DNA from: Prionailurus bengalensis
Taxonomy: Eukaryota > Chordata > Mammalia > Carnivora > Felidae
Length of the DNA: 64,000 nucleotides
Direction of reading: 5' to 3'
Assembly: GCF_016509475.1 (NCBI RefSeq)
Contig: NC_057358.1
Location: forward strand, 37,014,501-37,078,500
Part shown: positions 22,598 through 33,894 of the stretch, one piece after another
Layout: each line of letters opens with the position of its first letter
How positions within the stretch are numbered: the stretch's first letter is position 1
The notes under the pieces: model-generated
What the model saw: only the letters and a program-made list of their open reading frames with translations
Database searches by the model: none
What the model was told of the DNA's origin: nothing
Translations under genes and position numbers: made by a program

Positions 22598-23250
22598 GAG
22601 GGGCAGGGCAAGGGGCCGGCACCAAGTCGAAGCGGATGCGGCGGATGCGGCGGCGGCTCCAGCTCCCCGCCGCCGCCGCCGCCGCTTCCCGAGCTGGGCG
22701 GGCTAGGCCCCGGGGGCGGCGGCAACGCGAGGAACCGACGGGCGCGGACTCCCGAGCGGTGGCAGCCCCACAGCCGAAGAGAGTGGGAGGGGCCGAGGAA
22801 GGAGAGGGAGGGCCGGCCGGGGGCTCCCGGTCAGTCAATCGGTCGCCTCCTCCCACACGCGCCCCCAGCTAGGGGGACCAGTCTCACAGGGCGCCCATCG
22901 ACCGGACGGGAAGGGCCGACGCCTCGAAGCCTCGGTGCCTGAGGAGCGGGCCCCCCCTTCCCCGAGGCCTCCCCGCCCGCCCCGGGCCTGGCAAACCCTC
23001 GTCTCCTCCCGGGCCGGTGCCGGGGGCTGACGGAGGGAGGGAACGGTGGGGAGGGGAGGGCCGCTCACCGCGGGGCCCGAGCTCCGCTGCTTCTCTGGGC
23101 CGAGAGTAGAGGAGACCGAGAGGACTGGGTGAAGGGGGTTAGGGAGAGGAAAGAGTAGTCACCCCCACCGGGCGCCTTCTGTCACCGAAGATGGGGGCGC
23201 AGAGTGGCCGAGTGTGAAGAGCCGCGTCCGCCGGGGAAACTCTCCGCGCT

Positions 23251-23260
23251 AAATGGCGCC
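23251..23260 (+). promoter_or_regulatory. YY1-like motif
   Basis: AAATGGCGCC resembles the YY1 core AANATGGCGG, with a changed end. A single short match at the island edge; weak on its own. Confidence 0.3.
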
Positions 23261-23373
23261 GGGAGTCTGAAGCCTCCACACAGCCCGCTCGGACCCCGCC
23301 CCCCGCCGCCCGGGGCGCCCCACCCCCACCCCGCTCTCGGGGCTCTCGCGCAGGCGTGCTAGTACCGAGGCTC

Positions 23374-23392
23374 CCTGGGACTTGTAGTTTTG
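23374..23392 (-). promoter_or_regulatory. ZNF143/Staf-like element, proximal copy
   Basis: The minus strand reads AACTACAAGTCCCAGG, close to the ZNF143 (SBS) consensus ACTACAATTCCCAG common in CpG-island promoters. It lies just outside the GC-rich core. Confidence 0.65.
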
Positions 23393-23434
23393 GCATTAGA
23401 AGGATGAAAGGGACTGAGGACGAGGGAGCCTACG

Positions 23435-23441
23435 ACTTCCG
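23435..23441 (-). promoter_or_regulatory. ETS/GABP-like core
   Basis: The minus strand reads CGGAAGT, a standard ETS core, between the two ZNF143-like elements. Short match; supported only by its context. Confidence 0.35.
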
Positions 23442-23469
23442 TGATGCTCTGTGGTTGCTTTACCCTTAT

Positions 23470-23492
23470 GCCTCATGGGAGTTGTAGTTTTC
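23470..23492 (-). promoter_or_regulatory. ZNF143/Staf-like element, distal copy
   Basis: The minus strand reads AACTACAACTCCCATGAGGC, a very good ZNF143/Staf site. Same orientation as the copy at 23374, with corresponding bases exactly 100 bp apart. Confidence 0.7.
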
Positions 23493-24406
23493 TTTGGAAA
23501 CCGCCCCTTCTGGAAGGCTGATGGGAGCGTCCCGGTGGGTCGCTAAACCCCATCCTTAAGTCAAGGCTAGCTAGGAAAATCATTATTTAGGGTTTAATTT
23601 GCGAGAAAGGGGAAGGAAGAAAAAAAGGAAGAGGGAGGCAGGACGAGAGGAGAGACTTCCATCATGCTCCGTTGAGGCGAGAGAGAGCTAAGAGGTTGCC
23701 ATGCAATGAAGGATGATCTGTTGTTCATCTTTAATGGAGAGAGCCGCAGTAGCGTTGAGTGACTGTAGGGGTGTGGGGGTGGAGGAGGAAAGCAAAGCAA
23801 AGAGAGCTAGAACCTGAGCTCAGAAAGCCGGAGGGGCTGAAGACTCCCTCTGTGGGGTCAAAGAAACTTTGTGAAGATTGTGCATGGGATTGATATTGGT
23901 TAAATGCGTTGGGGAAGGAGACGGGGAGTATTACCTCTTATCCTCTTCCCTTCCATAGCCTTTAAGGCCACATTCTCAGTTCCAGCTCCAAGACAGATAT
24001 TCTGATTCTCAAAGACGGGCTGCTCTCCTGAAATCCAGGATTCATAGCGAATCCTTTGCTTTGCCAGAAAAATACTAACGGTGCGGTGGAGGGGAGAATC
24101 CGAGAAAAGATAAGGTCCACGGATCTTTGCGTCTTTTACCACAAACTTGGGAGAGCTGAGTTGACTTTTGCCTATGTAGTCGGTTGAGCTTAATTTCCAT
24201 CTTTCGTTTGCTTCGAGGCTTAGTAAAACAACATACCCTTTTTCTAGAGGTGCACGAATGTACATGTGTAACTTATTCCGTGGCTTTGAACATAGAGGAA
24301 ATCTGGATCCATGTAGTTCACAGTAATGGAATGCTTTCCTTGAAAGCATCCTTAGGCTCTCTGGACCCCTTTGCTCCTAGCAACTACTCAAGATTGTGCA
24401 GGTGAT
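23493..24406. other. upstream promoter flank, repeat-free
   Basis: Moderate G+C sequence without recognisable interspersed repeats. The minus strand has an ATG-initiated open frame of 149 codons (24349-23900) with no recognised domain; I do not call it a gene. A divergent transcript could start in this flank, but the sequence does not prove it. Confidence 0.5.
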
Positions 24407-24425
24407 GAGCACCAGGGGGCACCAG
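24407..24425 (+). promoter_or_regulatory. CTCF-like motif
   Basis: GAGCACCAGGGGGCACCAG fits the CTCF core CCACCAGGGGGCGC at 12 of 14 positions by eye. It lies about 2.1 kb upstream of the WNK1 start codon, in a repeat-free stretch. Confidence 0.55.
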
Positions 24426-25789
24426 ACAGAGTGGGAAAAGCCAGACCCGTCAGATGGCAATTAAGTGTCTTAGCCCACCGGGTGAAAGCGGGAGGCTCTT
24501 CAACGTACGCAACCGCAAGATAGCGTCCACAGGCTCCTGACTCTCACCAGCGCCCACTATAGAACGAACTCGGAAGCACATTTGCTAGCCAAGCACCGCA
24601 TTTGGAATATGAGTAGTTTGAAAGCAACTTGACAAAAGATTCCTTAGCGCGAGTTTCCTAGGAAAGGCCAACGGGTTACCGGGATGAGCTCCACTTCATC
24701 TGATATGTAAAATAGTTACACTATTCTTCAATATTTTCTCAAAAAAGTACACATTCAGGTTTACAAAAATTTGGTTTTAGCAACAAGGGTTGTTAGGTTT
24801 CATGAAGCTAACAAACTATGAACATTTTAAAATATAAATTCAGTGGAGGTAACTAGAGTACACACAGCATTGTACCCAAGACCCTTGACAATCACGCCTT
24901 ATCAACATGTTTTCTCAACAACAAACAACTAAATTCATTGAAAGTAACTTAATTAACTTGAGCTAAAGCCACCCTTGCCCACAAGACTGCTCCTACTTGT
25001 GTAACGTTAGCTTTGCTCTGAGAACAGGTACAACTTTAAGTTGAATATAACCATACTGTGTACAATGGCATGTAGATTTAAAGGTTAAACTGTTTAGTGT
25101 GTATATTTTACTACAGACACTTACTTGCTGGGTTTTCTTTTTAATGCCTACCAACTTCTAATTAACAGGATATTTCTGTTACTCATTACTATAATATCCC
25201 TAATAGTACTTTCTCTTTCTCTGTCATTTCAATTATTAAGTAAAGAATTGATCCCTCTATAATTCATATAAAACATCAAGTGGCATAAATAGAGGTAGCA
25301 GAAAAAAAACTCAGGATACAATGGACACACTAAGCTCAGAGATTTTTAGCTCCTGACAGATGGGTCCATAAAAATAATACCAGTATTTTATTTTCTCTCA
25401 CTATATTCTTCGTTCATTTTAGTCCTTGCTCATTTTCTCAAATTGAGTCATGTTTCTATTTCCCATCCATTTTATGTTTAGATGGTGCCTACCATTTGTT
25501 ACTAACTAGTAATGAAAGCCAGAGACAGCTTTGATTTCAACAGTAGCTAAACATACAAAATCTACCTTATTTTGTACGTGGCATATTTCATAGGGTAGCT
25601 TCTTGAGGTATAGGGCGAAAAAAACACCATCTTGAAAACATTTCTCTTTTTTTTGTCTCCTTCCTTTTCCATGCTCCGTTGTTTTGCCTATGGATATTTT
25701 TAATGTTACCTCCCTGTCATATGGAACCCAAGGAAGAAGGGAGAGTCAGGCAATTAAACAGTGAAGAATAGACTTTTTAAAACCTTTTT
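24426..25789. other. unassigned repeat-poor upstream DNA
   Basis: AT-rich, no SINE or L1 recognised. Continues the repeat-poor zone around the promoter. Confidence 0.5.
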
Positions 25790-26068
25790 TTTTATTATAA
25801 ATGAAATAAGGGGGAAGGTGGAACTTGCCTTCTTTCAAAGCATATTATAAAAGCATAGATTAAATGTATGACATTGAGATAAGCATAGATAATAGAACAG
25901 AAAAGTTAATACAGAAACAATCTTATGTATATATGAGGAAGATGGCATTTCAAGTCAGTGGAGAAAGGTTAATAAACAGTGTTTGGACAACTAGTTATTT
26001 ATTTGAAAAACAAATTAGTTTCAATGTCTGCCCCCTACCCGTCACAAAATTACCATCCTCATAGTTAA

Positions 26069-26271
26069 GGGTTCCTGGGTGGCTCAGTTGGTTAAGTGTC
26101 CAACTCTTGATTTCAGCTCAAGTCACGATCTCATGGTATGTGGGCTTGAGCCCTGCAGTGGGCTATGCACTAACAAAATGGAGCCTGCTTGGGATTCTCT
26201 CTCCCTCTCTCTTGCCCCTCCCCCCACCTCTGTCTTTCAAAATAAATAAGTAAACTTAAAAAAAAAAAAAA
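26069..26271 (+). mobile_element. CAN-SINE
   Basis: Head 'gggttcctgggtggctcag', 'gtccaactcttgatttcag' segment, A-tail. Diverged, no clear target duplication. First SINE on this side of the promoter. Confidence 0.88.
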
Positions 26272-26672
26272 GAACTACCCAAGAGCCATAAAGAAAAATA
26301 CTTGACTATTTTGAAATAGACAATTCTGTTCAGTAGAACACAATTAGCTGACAGAAAATTTTGAAACCTGTATAACAAAAGACTAATATTTAAAATATAT
26401 AAATAACACCTATCACAAAGGACAGTACAATCCTATAGATAAAGGGAGAGGATATGAAAAGACAGTTGAGACAGGAGGAAATCCAAATGACAGATATAAG
26501 CTTAAAAAATTGGTGAAACTCAATAACCAGGGAAGGGCAAATTAAAACAAGACATATACTTTTCCCTTATAAAATTGGCAAAATTTTTAAGTATTTATAA
26601 TATCAAGTGTTGGCAAGGGTGTGGAGAAACTCACGTGCTACTAATGATAGCATAAATTAGAAAAACCTTTTT

Positions 26673-26894
26673 GGGGGCACCTGAGTGGCTCAGTCCGTTA
26701 AGCATCCAACTTCGGCTCAGGTCATGATCTCACCATTTGTGAGTTCAAACCCCATGTCTGCTCTGTGCTGACAGCTCAAAACCTGGAGCCTGCTTTGGAT
26801 TCTGTGTCTCCTTCTCTCTCTGCCCCTCCCCTGCTCATGCTCTGTCTTTCTGTTTCTCAATAAATAAACGTTAAAAAAAATTTTTTTTTAAAAA
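26673..26894 (+). mobile_element. CAN-SINE in L1
   Basis: Flanked by tagaaaaaccttt at 26658-26670 and 26895-26907 (13 bp, perfect). Confidence 0.93.
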
Positions 26895-26949
26895 TAGAAA
26901 AACCTTTCCTGTGGGTAATTTGTTAGTACTTACTGAAATGTACAATGTG

Positions 26950-27154
26950 GGGTGCCTGGGTGACTCAGTCAGTTAAGTGTCGGACTTGGGGCTCAGGTCA
27001 TGATTTCGCGTTCTGTGGGTTCGAGCCCTGCATCAGGCTCTGTACTGTCAGCTCAGAGGCTTGAGCCTGCTTTGGATTTTGTGTCTCCTTTTTCTCTGTC
27101 CTTCCCCCACTCGCACTCTGTCTCTCTCTCACAAAAATAAACATTAAAAAAAAT
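26950..27154 (+). mobile_element. CAN-SINE in L1
   Basis: Flanked by gaaatgtacaatgtg at 26935-26949 and 27155-27169 (15 bp, perfect). Only 55 bp from the previous copy. Confidence 0.94.
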
Positions 27155-27600
27155 GAAATGTACAATGTGCACAGCATTTGAGCTAGCAGTTTCCCTTCCT
27201 GGTAACTGCCTTCCAAAATCCTTGCATATATGCACTGACAAATATCTATAAGAAGATCCACTACAGCTTTGTCTGTAATAAGAAATTGAAACAATCTGCA
27301 TATATGCTATTATAGTAAAACTATAGTATATCTAATTTTGGGAACATCATGCAACACTAGAAGAGAAGGAGGTTAATATATATGTAGTGGCATAAAAATA
27401 GTAAGTGAAAAACTCAAGTTGCTGAATAATATGTACTAGATCATATGTTGTGTTTTTAAAATTATGTTTCTATATGTATTTAAATGCACAGAGTAAAAGT
27501 GTGAGCAGTACACTCCAAAATTAAAAGTGGGAGATTACTTCTGGGGAGTGCTCTTATCTATATTGTTTGAATATCTTAATACATTCTCACTTATTGCAGA

Positions 27601-27878
27601 CAATTTGAAAAATACAATAGAATATGAAAGTAAAAATCCCCAGCAAACTCTACTAGTCTTTGAAATATCAGCTTTTGATGTTTAGGTATCTTTCTTTCCA
27701 GAGTGATAAAAAGATTTATAATTATGTTATAAGCATTTCCAATGTCATTAAATATTCTTCGGAAACATAATTTTTAGTGGCTGCATAGTATTCCATCATA
27801 CGACATTACCAAGTATAAGTGTATTATGTCATCTAGAAAGAACATAGGGGAAAATATTTAAAAATAGGAATTCCTATT
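27601..27878 (+). mobile_element. ancient repeat-like DNA, unnamed
   Basis: 'aagcatttccaatgtcattaaatattcttcggaaacataatttttagtggctgcatagtattccatc' is a phrase I know from a widespread old mammalian repeat, but I cannot assign the family. 51640-51780 has a related upstream section. Confidence 0.35.
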
Positions 27879-28090
27879 GGGGCGCCTGGGTGCCTCAGTC
27901 GGCTAGGCGTCCGACTTCAGCTCAGGTCATGATCTCACGGTTCATGGGTTTGAGCCCCACATCGGGCTCTGTGCTGACAGCTCGGAGCCTGGAGCCTGTT
28001 TTAGATTCTGTGTCTCCCTCTCTCTGCCCCTTCCCTGCTCGTACTCTGTCTTGGTCTCAAAAATAAATAAACATTAAAAAAAATTTTTTT
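27879..28090 (+). mobile_element. CAN-SINE
   Basis: Near-consensus head ('ggggcgcctgggtgcctcag'). Imperfect target duplication aaataggaa(tt/c)cctat at 27862-27877 and 28091-28105. Confidence 0.92.
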
Positions 28091-28305
28091 AAATAGGAAC
28101 CCTATCATGTTCTAGGCCTTAACAAGCTCTCGCAGGAAGAGATGTATCAGAATTACCTAGGAAGCTACTACAAAATACACCTGTTGGTGTGTTTTACCGC
28201 CACTACCCCACCCAACCCAGGTGTGTATTTGGTGAGAGAATCCATTGCAAGCAGACCTTCACTATAAGAAATGTTTTTTCTTTTTTTTTAAGTCTTCAGG
28301 AAAAA

Positions 28306-28430
28306 GGGACACCTGGCTGGCTCAGTCAGAGGAGAGTGCAACTCTAGATCTCAGAATTGTGAGTTTGAGCCCCATGTTGAGTGTAGAGATTACTAAAAAA
28401 ATTAATACAAAAATAATAAAAGAAAAACTA
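28306..28430 (+). mobile_element. short CAN-SINE variant
   Basis: Short form as at 1253: tRNA-like head, then 'gtgtagagattactaaa' and an A-rich tail with no body. Perfect 15-bp duplication aagtcttcaggaaaa at 28290-28304 and 28431-28445. Confidence 0.9.
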
Positions 28431-29044
28431 AAGTCTTCAGGAAAACAAACATTAATGGGTGGGTTAGGAAATTAGGATTTAAATAAGGAATGAGAAACAT
28501 TGAAAAAATAAATGTGTTGGGAAACAGAAAAGACATTTTTTTAGTCACATCTCAATAGATTCAGAAAAATCATGCAACAAAACTCAACAAATATTAATTA
28601 AAAAAAAATAACTCCAGGTGACCATAAATAAAAGGGAACATTCTCAACATGATTAAGTACATCTATAAAAAACAAAAACAAAAACAAAAAAACCTGAGTA
28701 ACATCATGCTTAGTGGTAAACGAACAAATTCTAAGATGGCAGACAAGGTAAGAATATTCACTCTTGCCATTTTTCATAACATGGTACTGGCTATCCTATT
28801 GGATGCAATAAGAGAAGGAAAAAGATGAGTGACATACACGCTATAAAGAAAGAAGTAAAACTGCCTTTATTTATAGACCTCGTGATGGTATATATAGGAT
28901 ATACTAAGGAAGCTAAAAAACAAGCCCTATAGAACTAATAAGTGATTTAACAATGACACTGGATACAAAGTTAAGATACAAGAATTGATTGCATTTCTAT
29001 ATATAAGCAATGGACAATTTAAAATGTAAACATATATCATTTTA

Positions 29045-29277
29045 GGGGCACCTGGGTGGCTCAGTTTGTTGGGCAGCCGACTCTTGATTTTGGCTCAGGT
29101 CATGATCTCATGGTGGTGAGATCAAGCCCCTGTGTTGGGCTCTGAGCTCAGCGTGGAGCCAGTTGGGGATATTCTCTTTCCCTCTTCCTCTGTCTCTCCC
29201 CTGCTAGCGCACACGTGCACTCTCTCTCAAGAAAAAAAAAATTCTTTTTAATTAAAAAAAATAAAAAATAAAATTTA
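29045..29277 (+). mobile_element. CAN-SINE in outer L1
   Basis: Head 'ggggcacctgggtggctcag', older body 'gggctctgagctcagcgtggag', and tail A-run with T interruptions. Confidence 0.88.
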
Positions 29278-29299
29278 AAAATATCATTTGGCTTTCAGA

Positions 29300-31445
29300 T
29301 ATCAGCAAGTTTACAGTGTTTGATCCCTCACAGAAACATCACTTTGAACAAATACCTACACATGAAAATACCTTCACAAGAGCTAAAGATTTCAGGTCGG
29401 TATTATAGCACTGGCTGGAGCAAAGAAATAAGAAAAGATGCATTGGGAGGGTAGGAAAGACAGTTTCACATTATTCCTGTCACTCCTTCCTTAAGACCAG
29501 GCAGTCCACTACACAGAGATATATCCTCCCAGTGGGAGAAGAAGAGAGAAGCAAACACTCAACTTCACTATAGACCCCACGACTAGGTCTACCTCAGAGA
29601 CAGGTGGCCCCACCCTCCCGACCAGCTCCCCTGACTCCAGCCCCCAGACCTACCCCAGTGCCAGACTGACCCCTGAGGCCCCAGGTTCCAGCAGAATCAG
29701 GGCCCAGGCCTACCCTAGTAGACCTTGGTACTGGGCCAGCCCCACAGACCCACACACTATGATTGCCCCCATGAGATCAAGCTCCAGGCCCATGCCCCAT
29801 GGGCTCAGGCACCAGGCTGACCCCTTTGGACCCAAGCACCAATCTTGCCTAACTGCTGACCCAAGCACCAGATCTTCCTGACCAAGGATTCCAGCAGCAA
29901 GCCCACCCATGGACACAAGACAACCCACCTAGGATCTCTGGATGGGCCGATTTGTAAAAGGCTTTCCCTGCTGAAGCCAGCCTGCACTCCTTCAAAGGTA
30001 CATACACCAATGTAAGGCAACAAGGATCACAAATAAGGAAACATGATACCACAAAAGTAAACTAATAAAGCTCCAATAATGGACCCTAAACAAATGGAGA
30101 TCTATGAACTGTCTAACAAAGAATTGAGAATAATCCTCTGTAAGAAATTCAGTGAACTACAAGAAAACACAAATAGGTAACTTAACAAAATTAGCGATTT
30201 CCTGGATATAATACCAAAAGCATAAGCACCAAAAGCAAAAATAAACAAGTGGGACTTAACATCAAACTAAAAAGCTTCTGCACAGCAAGGAAAACAAGTA
30301 GAAAAATGAAAAGGCAACATACAGAATGGAGAAAATACTTGCAAACCAGATAGCTGATAAAGGATTACTATCCCAAATATGTAAGGAACTCCTACAATTC
30401 AGTAGCAAAATAAATAAATAAATAATGAATTTAATTTAATTAATTAAAAAGTGGGCAAAGGATCTGAATAGATATTTTTCAAAAGAAGACATCCAAATGG
30501 CACACAGATATATGAAAAGGTGACTAACATCACTAATCATCAGGGAAATGCTAGTCAAAACCTCAATGAGATAACACCTCCCACATGTTAGGATGGCTAT
30601 TATATTATGAAAAAGACAAAAGATAATGTGTTGGTGAGGAGATGTGAAGAAGAGAATCCTTCTACACTATTGGTGGGAATGTAATTTGGTGCAGCCGTTG
30701 TGAAAAATAGTATGGAGATTTCTCAAAAAATTAAAAATAGAACCATATGATGTAGCAATCCCAATTTGGGAAACGAAATGAAATCCAAAGGAAATAAAAA
30801 TAGGATCTTGAAGAGATATTTGCACTCCTATGTTCACTGCGGTGTTATTCACAATAGCCAAGATATGAAACAACCCAAATGTCCACTGACAAATGAATGG
30901 ATACAGAAGATGTGGTATAAATATACAATGAAATATTATTAAACCATGAGATAAAAGGACATACCGCCATTTGTGACAACATAGATGAAACTTGAAAACA
31001 TTATGATAAGTGAAAAAAGCCAGATAAAGACAAATATTGTATGATCTAAGTTATATGTGCAATCTAAAAAAGGAAAAAGAAAAAAAAGTCAAACTCATAA
31101 AATCAGAGAATAGTGGTGGTTACCAGGGGCTGGACAGAGGTAGCAGTGGGGAAATGAGGAGATGTTGGTCAAAGTGTACAAAGTTGCAGTTATGTAGGAT
31201 GATTTGGTCTAAGGAGCTAATGTATAGGCAGAATGACTATACTTAATAATACTGTATTGAACACTGGAAATGTGCTAAGAGAGTAGATTTTAGGTGCACT
31301 CATCACACACACAAAATGGTAATTATGTGAGGAGATGATATATCCATTAGCTTGACCATACTCATCATTTCACTATGGATATGTATAATGGCTCATCATG
31401 TTGTACACCTTAGATATATACAACTTTTATTTTTTAAATGTAAAT
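29300..31445 (+). mobile_element. ancient L1, internally deleted, nested
   Basis: 29300-30190 looks like an L1M-type 5' UTR leading to the ORF1 start ('accaaggattccagcagcaagccca', 'aactaataaagctccaataatgg', 'acaaatggagatctatgaactg'). At about 30195 it jumps to ORF2 3' DNA ('aagcttctgcacagcaagg', 'ttggtgggaatgtaatttgg') and continues to the 3' UTR ('ggttaccaggggctgg', 'atgttgtacacctta'). Most of ORF1 and ORF2 is missing. Confidence 0.6.
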
Positions 31446-32207
31446 ACAAAATTTTAAATATCACTTAAGATAGAGTCAAAAAACATACCTAGGAAAACAT
31501 TTAACAAACTATGTACAAGATTTAGGTATTAAAAGCCACAAAATATTGCTGAGAGAAATTAAAGACCTAAATAAATGGATCAGAACACTCAGTATTAAGA
31601 TGTCAGTTCTCCCCAAACTGATGTATAGATTCACCACAACCTCAATCAAAATCCCAGCAATCTTTTTAAACATGGAAATTGACAAACTGGTTCTAAATTT
31701 ATATGGAGATACAAAGAACCTGGTATAGCCAAAACAATTTGCAAAAAGAACACAGTTGAAATACTTATACTACCTGATTTCAAGACTTAACTATAAAGCT
31801 GCAGTCGTCAAGGCAGTGTGGTACAGACATAAAGATTAACAAATAATCACTGGACCAGAATAGAACATGCCAAGACACATAGACAATGGTGATAAGGTAA
31901 TTCAATAGGGAAAACAAATAACTTTACAACAAATAATGCTGGAACATTTGGATGGCCACATAGAAAAAAAATAAACATTGATTCTTTCCTCATACTATGC
32001 ACAAAAATAAACTCAAGATGGATCATATGCTTAAATATAAGAGTTAAGGCTCTAAAGCTTCCAGAAGAAAACAGAAGAAAATTGTTGTGACCTTGGGTTA
32101 GGTAAAGAATTTTTAGGACATGAAAAGCACAAACTATAAAAGAAAAAAATTATTAAAGTGGACTTCATAAAAAAAAAAAAATCTGTTCTTTAAAAGAGAA
32201 TGTTATA

Positions 32208-32424
32208 GGAGCGCCTGGGTGGCTCAGTCGGTTAAGCATCCAACTTCGGCTCAGGACACGATCTCATGGTTTGTGAGTTCAAGCCCCACATCGAGCTCTG
32301 AGCTGTCAGCACTGCATTAGATTCTGTGTCTCCCTCTCTCTCTGTGTCTCCCTCACTTGTGTTCTGTCTCTCTCTCAATAAATAAACATTTAAAATAAAT
32401 AAGTAAATAAATAAATAAATATAT
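32208..32424 (+). mobile_element. CAN-SINE in outer L1
   Basis: Body partly deleted ('gagctgtcagcactgcattagattctg'), with a long (AAAT)n-like tail. Imperfect duplication aaaag(ag)aatgtta at 32192 and 32425. Confidence 0.9.
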
Positions 32425-33054
32425 AAAAGAATGTTACAAAAATGAAAAGCCCGGAGACTGAGAGTAAATATTGTAAAAAAAGGTATCTGGGAAAAGATTT
32501 GTAAACAGAATACGTGGAGAGCTCTTACAATTCAACCTTAAGATAAACAGTGCAAAAAAAAAAAAGTATGCAAAAGATTGAACAGATACTTTACCAAAGA
32601 ACATAAATGAATGACAAATAAGCATATGAAAAGACATACAACATCATTAGTAATTAAGGAAAATGAAATTGAAACCACGATGAAATAGTACCACATACTC
32701 ATGAGAATGTCTAAATTAAAAAGACAGAGAATACCAAGTGTTGACAAGGATGTAGAACATCTGGTTCTCCTGTATATTGCTAAATGGAATGCAATGGTAC
32801 AGCCAGTTTGGAAAATAGTTAGACTTTTTAATAAATCTGAATATACACTTACCATATGATCCACAAATCCACTGCTAGGCATTTACCCAAAAGAAATGGA
32901 AACGTATGTCCACACAGATTTATATGAAAAATTTCAAAGCAATTTTATTCATGACAGCTCAAAAAGAACAACCAAATATCTATCAACAGGTAAATGGGTA
33001 AATAAATTGTGATATTTCCATTAAATGAAATGCTACTCAACAATAAAAGAAACA

Positions 33055-33297
33055 GGGGGCCTGGGCAGCTCAGTCGGTTAAGTGTCCAACTTTGGCTCAG
33101 GTCATGATCTTGTGGTTCTTGAGTTCAAGCTCTGCATCTGGCTCTGTGCTGACAGCTCAGAGCCTGGAGCCTGCTTCAGTTCTGTGTCTCCCTCTCTCTG
33201 CCCCTCCTTCACTTGCACTCTGTCTCTCTCTCTTTCTGTCTCAAAATAAATAGACATAATAAAAAAGAATTTTAAAAAATTAATTAAAATAAAAAAG
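33055..33297 (+). mobile_element. CAN-SINE
   Basis: Head 'gggggcctgggcagctcag' with a small deletion. The tail is long and A-rich with T interruptions. Confidence 0.88.
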
Positions 33298-33463
33298 ATC
33301 TAGAGCCTCATTTGCTTTCCCTCTCCATTCCAGTTGGATTCACCCAGTCATCCAATTTGCCCTAACTCACCTTTAAACTCATTCCTCCTTTCCAAAATTT
33401 GATTTCTATTTTCACATTAATACAATGACAGTTTACTTCATAAGAAGACCATTTCTTTTAGTA

Positions 33464-33684
33464 ATTTTTTAATGTTTATTTAGTTTTGAGAGACAGAGAG
33501 AGAAGGAGAAAGAGAGAGAGCATGAGCAGGGGAGAGGCAGAGAGAGAGGGAGACACAATCTGAAGCAGGCTCCAGGCTCTGAGCTGTCAGCACAGATCCA
33601 ACTTGGGGCTCAAACTCATGAACTTTGAGATTAGACCTGAGCCAAAGTCAGACGCTTAACCGACTGAGCCACCCAGGCACCCCC
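33464..33684 (-). mobile_element. CAN-SINE, antisense
   Basis: Tail complement 'ttttttaatgtttatttagttttgagag', head complement 'actgagccacccaggcacccc'. Confidence 0.92.
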
Positions 33685-33894
33685 ATTTCGAAGTCTATGC
33701 AAGCTAATAATCCCGTTGCATTTTAATCACATGTAGAAAATATATAATTGGGCTGGATACTATCACTAGAGCATTCTCTTGAGGAGTTGCAGGGAAGACC
33801 AAAATGAACAACTAATGAGATCCTGTTTTTTGGTACAAGCTTTGTGTTAAAGGCTTTTAACTCTTAGAGGCTCTATAATCAGCCCAAATGAAAT

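Larger units (their letters stand above)
22250..22900 (-). other. WNK1: probable 5' leader of WNK1 (start uncertain)
   Basis: GC-rich sequence immediately upstream of the start ATG. Mammalian WNK1 has a long GC-rich leader of several hundred bases, so most of this stretch is likely transcribed. It contains (CCG)n-like runs near 22640-22690. Large open frames on this strand begin with GTG rather than ATG and are products of high G+C, not genes. Confidence 0.55.
21500..23390 (-). promoter_or_regulatory. WNK1: CpG island and proximal promoter of WNK1
   Basis: CG dinucleotides and G+C rise abruptly at about 21500 and fall at about 23390, in sharp contrast to AT-rich flanks. The island spans the coding exon, the 5' leader and upstream DNA. 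No TATA box was seen, consistent with a dispersed housekeeping-type promoter. GC-rich Sp1-like sequences are numerous. The transcription start cannot be set from sequence alone. Confidence 0.85.
25790..27600 (+). mobile_element. ancient L1/HAL1 ORF2 and 3' fragment, split by three SINEs
   Basis: Order follows the L1 ORF2 C-terminal DNA: 'ggtggaacttgccttctttcaaagcatattataaaa', 'agatggcatttcaagtcagtggagaaagg', 'ttggacaactagttatttatttg'. After the SINEs comes 'caagtgttggcaagggtgtggagaaact' and a decayed 3' end. All frames are broken. Confidence 0.65.
28530..33054 (+). mobile_element. ancient L1 ORF2 fragment, outer copy of a nested pair
   Basis: ORF2-like DNA at 28530-29044 ('acatcatgcttagtggtaaacg', 'gccatttttcataacatggtactggc', 'aattgattgcatttctatatata') resumes at about 31460-33054 ('aaagacctaaataaatggatcagaa', 'gatgtcagttctccccaaactgatgtatagattca'). 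The break at about 29290-31445 is filled by another L1. Reading frames are destroyed. Confidence 0.65.

Noticed and set aside
21874..22856. Large open frames on both strands around WNK1 exon 1 (up to 316 codons)
   Set aside because: They are shadows of the high-GC exon and leader. Several minus-strand ones begin with GTG codons (22856, 22410, 22403), not ATG.
23900..24349. ATG-initiated open frame of 149 codons on the minus strand upstream of WNK1
   Set aside because: No domain, signal or family recognised. A frame of this length is expected by chance in moderately GC-rich DNA, and no splice or polyadenylation context supports it.
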